Source: Candidatus Nesterenkonia stercoripullorum (GTDB lineage Bacteria; Actinomycetota; Actinomycetes; Actinomycetales; Micrococcaceae). From it: a DNA stretch of 15,543 bases. The notes beneath the pieces were generated by a model. It was not told where the DNA came from and searched no databases. It saw only the letters and a list, made by a program, of their open reading frames with translations. The DNA is taken from the NCBI GenBank assembly GCA_019114115.1, contig DXGD01000122.1, positions 1 to 15,543 on the forward strand, in the 5' to 3' direction. The position numbers were made by a program, and so were the translations under genes. Below are positions 8,773 to 15,346 of the stretch, piece by piece. The number at the start of each line of letters is the position of its first letter. The stretch's first letter is position 1.

Positions 8773-9660
8773 GCGCAGGATCCGGGCGGCCCGCTGCACC
8801 GCGGCGGTGAGGCGGTCGACCACCGGCGTCGTCGAGGACCAGTGCTGCCAGTGCAGCGCCGCTCGCTGCACCCCCAGCTCGGGAATCATCACAAGATCCG
8901 CGTGCGTGCCTTCGAGCAGCTTCGCCGGCATCTGGATCTCCGGCATCATGCCCCAGCCCAGGCCGAACCGCACCGCGGCGTTATAGGCCTCGACAGAGGG
9001 CACGAGATGGGTGACCGGGGTTTCGCCTCCGGTGAGCCGGCGCAGGGCATTGCGCTGGAGCGAATCGCGGATCGTGAAGTCGACCAGGGGAACCCGGTGC
9101 CACGCGACGAGGCCGTCGGCACCGCGGTGCCGGTCCAGCAGCTGCGCGCTGGCCACCGGCCAGTAGGTCATCGTTCCCAGCGACGTCGAGCGGCATCCGG
9201 GGATCGCTGTCGGACGGTCGGTGATCGCGGCTGCGACAGAACCGTCGCGCAGCAGCTCATGAGTGTGCTCCTGATCCTCGGCCACGAGGTGAAGCTCGAC
9301 GTCGTCCCAGGTCGCAGCCTCCTGGAGGACGCGGATGAACCAGGTGGCCAGAGAATCGGCGTTGACGGCGACGGCGAGCGTGGAGATCCCGGATCCCTGC
9401 CCCGAGGTGCCGAACTTCAGCGAGCGCCGGGCCTCGTCCTCCAGCATGACGGTCTGCCGTGCGATGCGCAGCAGCGCAGTCCCGCTCGCCGTCGGTGCCA
9501 CCGGCACCGTGCGGGTGACCAGCACGTGGCCGACTTCCTTCTCCAGCGCCTTGATGCGCTGGGAGAAGGCCGAGCCGGATATCCCCAGCAGGGCTGCAGC
9601 GGCGTCGAACGTGCCTTCGTCCACAGCCGTCACGAAGGCCCGCAGATGGTCAGTATTCAC
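8770..9660 (-). CDS. lysG: LysG/ArgP-type LysR regulator of the lysine exporter
   Basis: The 296-residue protein is a LysR-type activator closest to LysG of Corynebacterium glutamicum as I recall it, which activates lysE when intracellular lysine, arginine or histidine is high. The N-terminal winged helix-turn-helix (about 17-45) contains DEGTFDAAAALLGISGSAFSQRIKALE-type features, followed by the linker helix and a periplasmic-binding-like ligand domain. Shared blocks include NADSLATWF, LVPSVEAYNAAVRFGLGWGMMPE and HWQHW. The start is GTG at 9660; homology begins there and an upstream ATG in another frame hits a stop. Only a weak GGTGA precedes it. It is transcribed away from lysE across 178 bases, the classic lysG-lysE layout. 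ArgP of enterobacteria is the orthologous group name. Confidence 0.92.
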   Translation of the reverse strand: MNTDHLRAFVTAVDEGTFDAAAALLGISGSAFSQRIKALEKEVGHVLVTRTVPVAPTASGTALLRIARQTVMLEDEARRSLKFGTSGQGSGISTLAVAVNADSLATWFIRVLQEAATWDDVELHLVAEDQEHTHELLRDGSVAAAITDRPTAIPGCRSTSLGTMTYWPVASAQLLDRHRGADGLVAWHRVPLVDFTIRDSLQRNALRRLTGGETPVTHLVPSVEAYNAAVRFGLGWGMMPEIQMPAKLLEGTHADLVMIPELGVQRAALHWQHWSSTTPVVDRLTAAVQRAARILR

Positions 9661-9775
9661 TGGCGATCACCGTTTCATCCTTGTTTCACCCTTCATCTGC
9701 GTGCTGCCCCGGCGTCGTGGCACGGGCTCTTCTCCGCAGTGCGACGGCAGTCCAGGACGCCACTGATACGGGATC

Positions 9776-9790
9776 TGAAGCATCGCTTCA
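9776..9790. promoter_or_regulatory. Inverted repeat in the lysG-lysE intergenic region, candidate LysG site
   Basis: TGAAGC-atc-GCTTCA is a perfect six-base inverted repeat 49-63 bases before the lysE ATG. LysR regulators bind imperfect dyads of about 15 bp near -65 of the activated promoter, so size and place fit. It is T-N13-A overall rather than the common T-N11-A. The rest of 9661-9838 holds AT-richer sequence around 9795-9822 that may contain the lysE promoter, but I cannot choose hexamers with confidence. Confidence 0.4.
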
Positions 9791-9838
9791 CACAGTACAG
9801 AATATTGCGATGGTACGGATATCCCTTCGGGGCACATC

Positions 9839-10726
9839 ATGGAGGTCATGACCATCGTGATGACAGGACTGCTGACCTGCTTGGCGCTCATCGTCGCCGT
9901 CGGGCCGCAGAGCATCTGGCTGCTGCGCCAAGGGCTGCGGCGAGATCGGATCGTGCTGGCCTTCGTCGTCTGCCTGCTCGGTGACATCCTGCTGGTCGGC
10001 CTGGGGACTGGTGGTGTCGGGGCGGCCCTGGAGCATGCGCCCTGGCTCTTGGAGATCCTGCGCTGGGCCGGTGTGATCTACCTGATCTGGTTCGCCTATC
10101 GCTCCTTCCTCTCAGCCCGCCAGCACTACCGCGGGCTTCAGAGGGCAGGGCACGATCCAGCAGCGCACTATCCCTCAGGGCACTATCCCTCAGGGCACGG
10201 TCCCGCAGAACATGGTCCCGCAGAACACGATCCCGCAGAGCGTTCCGCGCAGTCCAGTCAGCCGGGGTCACTGCGGCAGGAGGATCAGGCACAGGAGGCT
10301 CAGGAGCTTGCGCATGTCATGACCTCGCAACTGGACCTGTCCGAGCTGCAGAGCGCCCCGAGTCGCGGCTCCCGCGAAGCTGGGCCCGCAGCGAGCGCTC
10401 GCCCAGCCGGGCCGTCGGCGGAGCCTGGACCGGCGTCGTGGGGAGCTGTCGCGGGCGCGGGTGCGGCCGTCACGCTGCTGAACCCGCATTCCTGGCTCGA
10501 CACCCTCGTCGTCCTCGGCTCGATGGCCAACAGCTTCGGTGACCAGCGCTGGCTCTTCGCCCTCGGCGCGGTCCTGGCCTCAACACTGTGGTTCAGCGCC
10601 TTGAGCTTCGGCGGATCGGCTCTCGCCAGCTTGCTCGACCGGCCGCGGACCTGGGTGGTCATCGATTCCACGGTGACCGTCGTCATGCTGGGCGTTGCGG
10701 CGATGCTGGCCCTGCACGGCGTGTGA
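9839..10726 (+). CDS. lysE: LysE basic amino acid exporter with an expanded histidine-rich loop
   Basis: LysE exports L-lysine and L-arginine across the inner membrane, driven by the membrane potential. Family marks are VGPQSIWLLRQG (21-32), CLLGDILLVGLGTGGV (45-60), LRWAGVIYLIWFAY (74-87) and LNPHSWLDT (214-222) with the conserved Asn-Pro and Asp. At 295 residues it is about 60 longer than the 233-residue Corynebacterium LysE; the difference is a cytoplasmic loop of about 105 residues (95-200). Residues 105-134 of the loop are six pentapeptides of type H-(D/Y/G)-P-(A/S)-(A/G/E). The N-terminus aligns with the Corynebacterium start, supporting the ATG at 9839, although no ribosome site precedes it. 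Other ATGs at 9848 and 9860 are possible. Confidence 0.92.
   Translation: MEVMTIVMTGLLTCLALIVAVGPQSIWLLRQGLRRDRIVLAFVVCLLGDILLVGLGTGGVGAALEHAPWLLEILRWAGVIYLIWFAYRSFLSARQHYRGLQRAGHDPAAHYPSGHYPSGHGPAEHGPAEHDPAERSAQSSQPGSLRQEDQAQEAQELAHVMTSQLDLSELQSAPSRGSREAGPAASARPAGPSAEPGPASWGAVAGAGAAVTLLNPHSWLDTLVVLGSMANSFGDQRWLFALGAVLASTLWFSALSFGGSALASLLDRPRTWVVIDSTVTVVMLGVAAMLALHGV
10151..10240 (+). repeat. Six in-frame 15-bp tandem repeats inside lysE
   Basis: Six contiguous 15-base units fit the consensus CACKRTCCCKCAGRR: 10151-10165, 10166-10180, 10181-10195 (identical to the previous unit), 10196-10210, 10211-10225 and 10226-10240. They encode HDPAA, HYPSG, HYPSG, HGPAE, HGPAE and HDPAE. Unit length is a multiple of three, so gain or loss of copies keeps the reading frame. 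Confidence 0.9.
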
Positions 10727-10735
10727 CCCTCGTGT

Positions 10736-10756
10736 GCCGGGAAGCGGATCCCCGGC
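10736..10756. terminator. Possible terminator hairpin between convergent lysE and oxidoreductase gene
   Basis: GCCGGG (10736-10741) pairs with CCCGGC (10751-10756) around a nine-base loop, ten bases after the lysE stop and at the stop of the convergent gene. There is no T run, so this is supported by position and stem only. Confidence 0.35.
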
Positions 10757-12375
10757 TACGCCGGTCCGTAGCGCTGCAGCACGGCGCGTGCCGCGTGATA
10801 GCCGGGCATCCCATGGGCCCCACCGCCTGGCGGCGTCGAGGAGGAGCACAGATACACCCCGGCAGTCCCCGTGCCGTACGGGCCGGCACCGGAGACGCCA
10901 GGCCAAGCAGGTCTCGCCAGCAACTGCTGCAGACTGGGCACCCCGCCGGTGATGGCCCCGCCCACGAGATTCGGGTTCCACTCCTGCAGCTGCTGCGGGC
11001 CCCAGACCTTCGATGCCACCACCGCGTCGCCGAAGCCCGGCGCCTGGCGCTCGATCTCGGCGGTTATCATCTGCGCGGCGCGAGAGGCGCCGTCGTCGTC
11101 GAGCCCCGCGGGGACGTGCGCATAGGCCCACAGGACCTCGTAGCCCTCCGGAGCCCGCGTGGTGTCCGCCGCACCAGGCTGCGTGAGCAGAACATAGGGC
11201 CGTCCCGGCAGCACACCGCGGTGCACGGCGGCCTCCGAGGCAGCGATCTGCCGGGAGCTGCCGCCCAGATGCACTGTGCCGGCTCCGGCCAGCTCCTGGT
11301 GGGCCCACGGCATCGGCGAGCGCACAAGGTAGTCGACCTTGACCACCCCGGGTCCGTCCTCCCACTGCCGCAGCGAGCGTTCATACCGTCGCGTGAGCGG
11401 GAGCCCTTCGAGCTCCAGGACCTGCTTCGGACCCATGTCCAGCAGCACGACGTCGGCCGGCGCCTCCGCCTTACGTCGCTCCCCGGCCGCCCGCCCCTGC
11501 CGACGGCGGCCCGCGATGCTGTACGTCGGGCCGCGGCCCGAGGTCGCAGCGCTGCCCTGCCGGACAGTGTCGACGTGAAAATCGGTCACCACCCTCCCGC
11601 CGTAGGAATGCAGGCAGGCCAGCAGGGCGTCGACGATCGCCTGAGACCCGCCGCGCGCCATCGGCCAGCCGTCGGCATGGCCCGCGGCGGCGAAGAGCAC
11701 GCCGAATGCCCCGGTGATCGGGCGGTTCAGCGGCAGTGTGGCGTGTGCGGCCAGCCCGGTGAAGAGCGCACGGGCGCGCTCTTCACGGAACAGCCGGTTC
11801 ACCAGGGCAGCTGGCCACGCGCCCGCACTGCCGAGCTTCACGTAGGCGAGCAGCCGGTCCGCGACGGCGTCGGCCGCTCCGGGCCCGCGCAGAAGTCCGC
11901 TGGTCGCGCTGAAGGGACGCGTGGGAGGGGACATCGCCGCCCGATTGACCTGCGGCCAGGCTCTGCTGGCAGCTCCCACCAGCCACGCCCATCGCCGACC
12001 GTCGACGCCGAGCTCCTCGACCTGCTCGCGCAATGAGGAGTGCAGCAGCACGGGAGCCTCGTCATCGAGCCCATGCACTGCCGGGTACTTCGGATACGCC
12101 CACTCCAGGCCGTAGTCGGTCAGACCCAGATCCTCGAAGGCCAGCGAGACCGCTCCCATCGGGTGGGCGCTGGCACCCAGGTCGCTCACCACGGAGTCGC
12201 CCAAGACCCGCGCTGAACGCACTGCACCGCCGGGGGCCGCGGCAGATTCGTACACCACGACATCCCAGCCATCCCGGGCCAGAAGACAGGCCGCGGTGAG
12301 CCCGTTGGGCCCCGAGCCGACAATGGCGGCACGCCGCGGCGAGCCTGGGGCATCCGCGGTGGCTCTAGGTGTCAT
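10756..12375 (-). CDS. FAD-dependent oxidoreductase, phytoene desaturase (CrtI)/PYROXD2-like
   Basis: The 539-residue protein has the N-terminal FAD dinucleotide fold IVGSGPNGLTAACLL (18-32), with the ribose-binding acid Glu43 and APGG (47-50). Its C-terminal flavin motif SSSTPPGGGAHGMPGYHAA (511-529) is the hallmark of the CrtI/PYROXD2 group. The middle resembles uncharacterised NAD(P)/FAD oxidoreductases rather than true carotenoid desaturases, and no carotenoid genes are nearby, so the substrate is unknown. A basic, Gly/Arg-rich insertion (about 272-305) looks disordered. AAGGAGG seven bases before the ATG at 12375 fixes the start. It lies 27 bases after the membrane protein gene on the same strand, so the two are likely co-transcribed. 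Its stop is close to convergent lysE. Confidence 0.85.
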   Translation of the reverse strand: MTPRATADAPGSPRRAAIVGSGPNGLTAACLLARDGWDVVVYESAAAPGGAVRSARVLGDSVVSDLGASAHPMGAVSLAFEDLGLTDYGLEWAYPKYPAVHGLDDEAPVLLHSSLREQVEELGVDGRRWAWLVGAASRAWPQVNRAAMSPPTRPFSATSGLLRGPGAADAVADRLLAYVKLGSAGAWPAALVNRLFREERARALFTGLAAHATLPLNRPITGAFGVLFAAAGHADGWPMARGGSQAIVDALLACLHSYGGRVVTDFHVDTVRQGSAATSGRGPTYSIAGRRRQGRAAGERRKAEAPADVVLLDMGPKQVLELEGLPLTRRYERSLRQWEDGPGVVKVDYLVRSPMPWAHQELAGAGTVHLGGSSRQIAASEAAVHRGVLPGRPYVLLTQPGAADTTRAPEGYEVLWAYAHVPAGLDDDGASRAAQMITAEIERQAPGFGDAVVASKVWGPQQLQEWNPNLVGGAITGGVPSLQQLLARPAWPGVSGAGPYGTGTAGVYLCSSSTPPGGGAHGMPGYHAARAVLQRYGPA

Positions 12376-12402
12376 GCCCTCGCCTCCTTCGGTTCCTGGC
12401 CC

Positions 12403-13680
12403 TCACGCCGGCTGCTGGGCCAGGCCGTCCCCGCGGCTCTGCCCCAGCAGGGCCGCGATATTGCGGATGAACACGACCAGCCAGGCGAAGAGGATCGCCC
12501 CGGCAATGAGCTCCAGCGAGGTGAGGTTGTAGTACCCGATCGGCTTCCACAGCGCCGTCGCACCCACCAGGCCGCCCGCGTAGAGATAGCTGAGCACGTA
12601 GAAGCTCCTCGGGAAGCCCGGCACCCAGTAGGGCATGCCGACGAGCAGGATCATGAAGAACACGCCGAACGACATCGTGGCCGTGGAGTGGATCTGATTG
12701 TGGAAGGTGATCGGCACCAGCCCGACGCCGGCCAGCGAGACGCCCATGCCGATCATCGCCACCCGGACGATGCCGACCCTCGGCATATGCACATGCCGGC
12801 TGAACGCCTGGCGCACCAGCACCCGACGCGGAACTCTGCCGCGCTCGTTGAGCAGGTGCTCCCGACGCTGCTCGATCTGACGATCCTGCGACTCCGCGAC
12901 CTTCGCGGCCCAGGTCTTCAGGTCGTTGGTGATGAACGCGGTCAACGTGGTGATGATGACCCCGGAGACCACCAGGGTGGTGTTGAACGTCCAGAACGAC
13001 GTCAGCCCTGCCTGGCCCGTACCGAGTTCGCTGAACATCACCGACCACCACAGCGGGTTCTCCGCGAAGATCATCGAGACGAGCACTCCCGATGCCATGA
13101 ACAGCGCCAAGAGCGTGGAGAGCGTGAAGGCGTTGATGCGCGCGCCGGAGTTGAAGCTGAAATAGGCCGAGACTCCGCCCATGATGCCCAACAGCACAGA
13201 CCCGGCGATATGGTCGACTTCCAAGCCGAGGAACGCCTCCTGGAACACCCTGAAGATCCCCAGCGACCCCATGACGGCGATCGAAGAGTGCACCACCAGC
13301 AGCGCCACAGTGTCGAGCAGCTGACGCAGCCGCGGGCGCTGGCCCAGCCAGATATTGGCCATCCTGGCGTTCAGCGAGAACCCGAGCAGAAAGGCGATCC
13401 CGGCCGTGATCCCGCCGACGATGGAGGCGTAGAACTGGATCGACCCGTCCCCGGCCAGCGGCGGGCTCTTCCCGACGAAGACGATGGCGCCGAAGATCAC
13501 GCCGATCGCACCGCCGCCGATCGCGCTCCAGATGGCGCGCGATTCGATCATCACCTGCAGCCGGGCCAGGCTCTCCTCCTTGACCTGGCTGGGGGTGTGT
13601 GGATGCGCTGCTTCCTCAGCCGCCACTGTGGCGGCGAGCCTACGCGCCTCCCCTTGGACAGGGGTACGCACATCGTTCAC
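12403..13680 (-). CDS. Unrecognised polytopic membrane protein, about ten helices
   Basis: I do not recognise the family. From a GTG at 13680 the protein has 425 residues. About 45 polar residues come first, then hydrophobic helices near 50-70, 84-103, 122-141, 158-177, 184-204, 233-253, 303-324, 335-353, 360-378 and 387-407. A basic cytoplasmic loop (about 254-300) separates two groups of helices. Noticeable polar spots in or near helices are FSFNSGAR (174-181), TFHNQIHS (325-332) and the MPYWVPGFPRSFY segment (349-361). The GTG is preferred because GAGGCGG precedes it, a TATGAT -10 lies 36 bases upstream, and third-position GC drops before it. In-frame ATGs at 13755 and 13827 exist; the latter would overlap the divergent gene. 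It precedes the FAD oxidoreductase in a likely operon. Confidence 0.8.
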   Translation of the reverse strand: MNDVRTPVQGEARRLAATVAAEEAAHPHTPSQVKEESLARLQVMIESRAIWSAIGGGAIGVIFGAIVFVGKSPPLAGDGSIQFYASIVGGITAGIAFLLGFSLNARMANIWLGQRPRLRQLLDTVALLVVHSSIAVMGSLGIFRVFQEAFLGLEVDHIAGSVLLGIMGGVSAYFSFNSGARINAFTLSTLLALFMASGVLVSMIFAENPLWWSVMFSELGTGQAGLTSFWTFNTTLVVSGVIITTLTAFITNDLKTWAAKVAESQDRQIEQRREHLLNERGRVPRRVLVRQAFSRHVHMPRVGIVRVAMIGMGVSLAGVGLVPITFHNQIHSTATMSFGVFFMILLVGMPYWVPGFPRSFYVLSYLYAGGLVGATALWKPIGYYNLTSLELIAGAILFAWLVVFIRNIAALLGQSRGDGLAQQPA

Positions 13681-13716
13681 GTCAGGCCGCCTCGCATCCT
13701 CAGTTCCACACCCTTC

Positions 13717-13745
13717 ATCATAAGCTGACAGGCGGCTTCGTTCAC
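13717..13745 (-). promoter_or_regulatory. Promoter of the membrane protein/oxidoreductase operon
   Basis: On the minus strand GTGAAC (13745-13740) and TATGAT (13722-13717) are 17 bases apart. The -10 matches five of six consensus bases and lies in an AT-rich patch. Transcription would begin near 13710, leaving a leader of about 30 bases with GAGGCGG before the GTG at 13680. The -35 is weak. Confidence 0.5.
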
Positions 13746-13803
13746 GGCTCAGCATCCTGTTACTTCCCAGCTGAAGTCCAGCCGACGTCATCATGACATG
13801 CCC

Positions 13804-13809
13804 TACACT
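13804..13809 (+). promoter_or_regulatory. -10-like hexamer for a leaderless SRPBCC transcript
   Basis: TACACT ends seven bases before the ATG at 13817, where no Shine-Dalgarno sequence is present. Just upstream, GTCATcATGAC (13787-13797) is an 11-bp inverted repeat in the -35 area and might be a regulator site. No clear -35 hexamer is visible. Confidence 0.4.
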
Positions 13810-13816
13810 TCCACCT

Positions 13817-14311
13817 ATGACTGGCAACTCGGAAATTCAGAACCGACCGCAGAAAGTTCACCGCGGGGAACACGTCGTGGCGTACACGATCACCGTGAAC
13901 GCCCCTGCCGAGGAGCTTTACGCCATGGCGTCCAACCCGCACCGCCACCAAGAACTCGACGGCTCTGAGACCGTGCGGGACACGGCAGTGGGGCCGCGGG
14001 AACTGTTCCAAGGAGACCGGTTCCGCGTCGATATGAACAAATTCGGGGTCAACTACGCGCTGACCTCGGTAGTCACCGAAGCCGAGGCACCCCATGTCGT
14101 CGAGTGGCGGCACCCTGCAGGGCACCACTGGCGCTGGGAGTTCACCCCGGTGGCCGGTGACCCCTCACGCACTGTGGTGACCGAGTCCTATGATGCACGC
14201 GGGCAGAAGCCCCTTGTCAGGCGTGGCTTGTCAGTAGCCAAGGTGCCCGCGGACAATGCCAACGGCATCAAGGCCTCCTTGCAGAAGCTCCACGACCGTT
14301 ACGCCGGCTGA
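13817..14311 (+). CDS. SRPBCC (START/polyketide cyclase-like) superfamily protein
   Basis: The 164-residue protein looks like a helix-grip small-molecule binding domain: a first strand HVVAYTITVNAPAEELYAMASNP (19-41) of the form seen in polyketide cyclase/dehydrase-like proteins, then HHWRWEFTPV and TVVTESYDA strands, and a long C-terminal helix (about 140-163) that would close the cavity. Length is typical. The ligand or reaction cannot be read from sequence; such proteins are often cytosolic binding or stress proteins. The ATG at 13817 is preferred to one at 13793 because TACACT seven bases before it suggests a leaderless start. The CGNR gene follows after 19 bases, probably on the same transcript. 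Confidence 0.82.
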   Translation: MTGNSEIQNRPQKVHRGEHVVAYTITVNAPAEELYAMASNPHRHQELDGSETVRDTAVGPRELFQGDRFRVDMNKFGVNYALTSVVTEAEAPHVVEWRHPAGHHWRWEFTPVAGDPSRTVVTESYDARGQKPLVRRGLSVAKVPADNANGIKASLQKLHDRYAG

Positions 14312-14330
14312 TCCAGAAGAGTCTTTCGCT

Positions 14331-15221
14331 ATGTTCACCACGAAAACCGCGCAGGCCGTCGGGATGGCCGCCGATCTGCTCAATACCGCCCAGGGGATGC
14401 GCAGCGCCCAGCCCAGCTCTGAGGAGCTCAGCACCGTCGATTCCCTGGCGACGTTCATCTCAGACCACCAGGAGCTGCTCCGCAGCGTCTCCGCTGCCGG
14501 AACTGCTGCGTCCGGGGCCTCAAAGGGCAGGTCAGTGCGCAAGCCGACGGCCCGCGATGTGACAGAGGTCCACGAGCTCCGCGAGCGCACCGGACGGTTC
14601 TGGAGCGTCGTCGGGGAGGACGACGCCGAAGCACTGTCGATACTGAATGCCCTGCTGGAAGGCATCAGCACAGTCGTGGTCCCCGATGGGGCCCCCGCAG
14701 CGGACGACGACGCCCCGCATCACCACCGGGAGCCCGTCCCGCCGTCGGACGCTCCCGCAGATGTCCTGCGCGCGCATATCGCCCAGGGACTCCAAGAAAT
14801 CGTGGTGCTGGGTGAGACCGAGCGACTGCGGCACTGCCACGATGACCAGTGCGATATGGCCATCGTCGACCTCTCCCGCAACCGCTCGAAGCTGTTCTGC
14901 GATTTCGGCAATTGCGCCAATAGGAGCCACGTCAGAGCGTATCGGGCACGGAAAGCCGAAGAGCGTCGCACCGCCAGAGCCGCCGCGTCCTCCGCCGACG
15001 CCTCCGCCGGGGAGTCAGACGATCCGCAGACGGCCCCCCGGACACGGCCGAGCGCTGCGGAGAAAGCAGCGCAGCTGGCCGAGCCGACCTCTGAATCAGC
15101 GGTGGCGGCGAAGGCCTACCGGTCCCAGATGCGCGACGAGCTGATGGAGCAGCGCAAGAAGAAGGACAAGAAGAAGAAAAAGAAAAAGAAGGGCAAGTCC
15201 TCAGACTCCGGCGAGGGGTGA
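14331..15221 (+). CDS. CGNR zinc-finger-like protein with CANR variant and polylysine tail
   Basis: The 296-residue protein resembles the actinobacterial CGNR zinc-finger family, thought to be DNA-binding regulators with an N-terminal ABATE-like domain (here about 10-165) and a C-terminal zinc finger. The finger is at 169-206: Cys169-x4-Cys174, then VDLSRNRSKLFC with Cys190, and Cys195 in NCANR, then YRARK. The usual signature glycine is alanine here. Family members are mostly near 190 residues; this one adds about 90: an Ala/Ser/Glu-rich stretch and, at 276-289, a run of lysines broken only by one Asp and one Gly. The ATG at 14331 is where family similarity begins; AAGAG is a weak ribosome site upstream. 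Target genes are unknown; the SRPBCC gene is the likely operon partner. Confidence 0.83.
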   Translation: MFTTKTAQAVGMAADLLNTAQGMRSAQPSSEELSTVDSLATFISDHQELLRSVSAAGTAASGASKGRSVRKPTARDVTEVHELRERTGRFWSVVGEDDAEALSILNALLEGISTVVVPDGAPAADDDAPHHHREPVPPSDAPADVLRAHIAQGLQEIVVLGETERLRHCHDDQCDMAIVDLSRNRSKLFCDFGNCANRSHVRAYRARKAEERRTARAAASSADASAGESDDPQTAPRTRPSAAEKAAQLAEPTSESAVAAKAYRSQMRDELMEQRKKKDKKKKKKKKGKSSDSGEG

Positions 15222-15234
15222 CCGGTCTGCGGCT

Positions 15235-15257
15235 CCGGGCCGCCCGGGTGGGCCCGG
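15235..15257 (+). terminator. GC-rich terminator hairpin after the CGNR gene
   Basis: CCGGGCC (15235-15241) pairs with GGCCCGG (15251-15257) around a nine-base loop, 13 bases after the stop codon. The stem is seven perfect GC pairs. No T run follows, which is common for actinobacterial hairpin terminators. Confidence 0.5.
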
Positions 15258-15258
15258 C

Positions 15259-15346
15259 CAGCTCAGCTCGGCCAATTCAGCTCGGCCCAATTCAGCTCAG
15301 CCCAGCTCAGTTCGGTCATGATCAGCTCAGGTCAGCTGGGCCCTGA
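15259..15346. repeat. Degenerate 15-bp tandem repeat between convergent genes
   Basis: After a first 14-base unit (15259-15272), units at 15273-15287, 15288-15302, 15303-15317 and 15318-15332 drift from the consensus CARYTCAGCTCRGCC, and a partial unit runs into the stop of the next gene. Units two and three differ at one position, later ones at more. The stretch has no open gene; it fills the gap between the CGNR terminator and the convergent gene at the right edge. Confidence 0.75.

Noticed and set aside
10588..12036. A 482-codon open frame on the plus strand opposite the FAD oxidoreductase
   Set aside because: The minus strand has the FAD motifs and a strong ribosome site; the plus frame also begins inside lysE without any start signal.
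10756..12375. Calling the FAD protein a carotenoid desaturase (crtI)
   Set aside because: The shared C-terminal motif belongs to the whole CrtI/PYROXD2 group, and no phytoene synthase or other carotenoid gene is nearby.
12688..13728. A 346-codon plus-strand frame opposite the membrane protein
   Set aside because: Its translation is rich in Asp, His, Arg and Gln, the usual antisense image of hydrophobic helices. It has no recognisable domain.
15259..15346. CRISPR-like reading of the 15-bp repeats
   Set aside because: Units are contiguous, degenerate and without unique spacers, so this is a tandem repeat. No cas gene is present.
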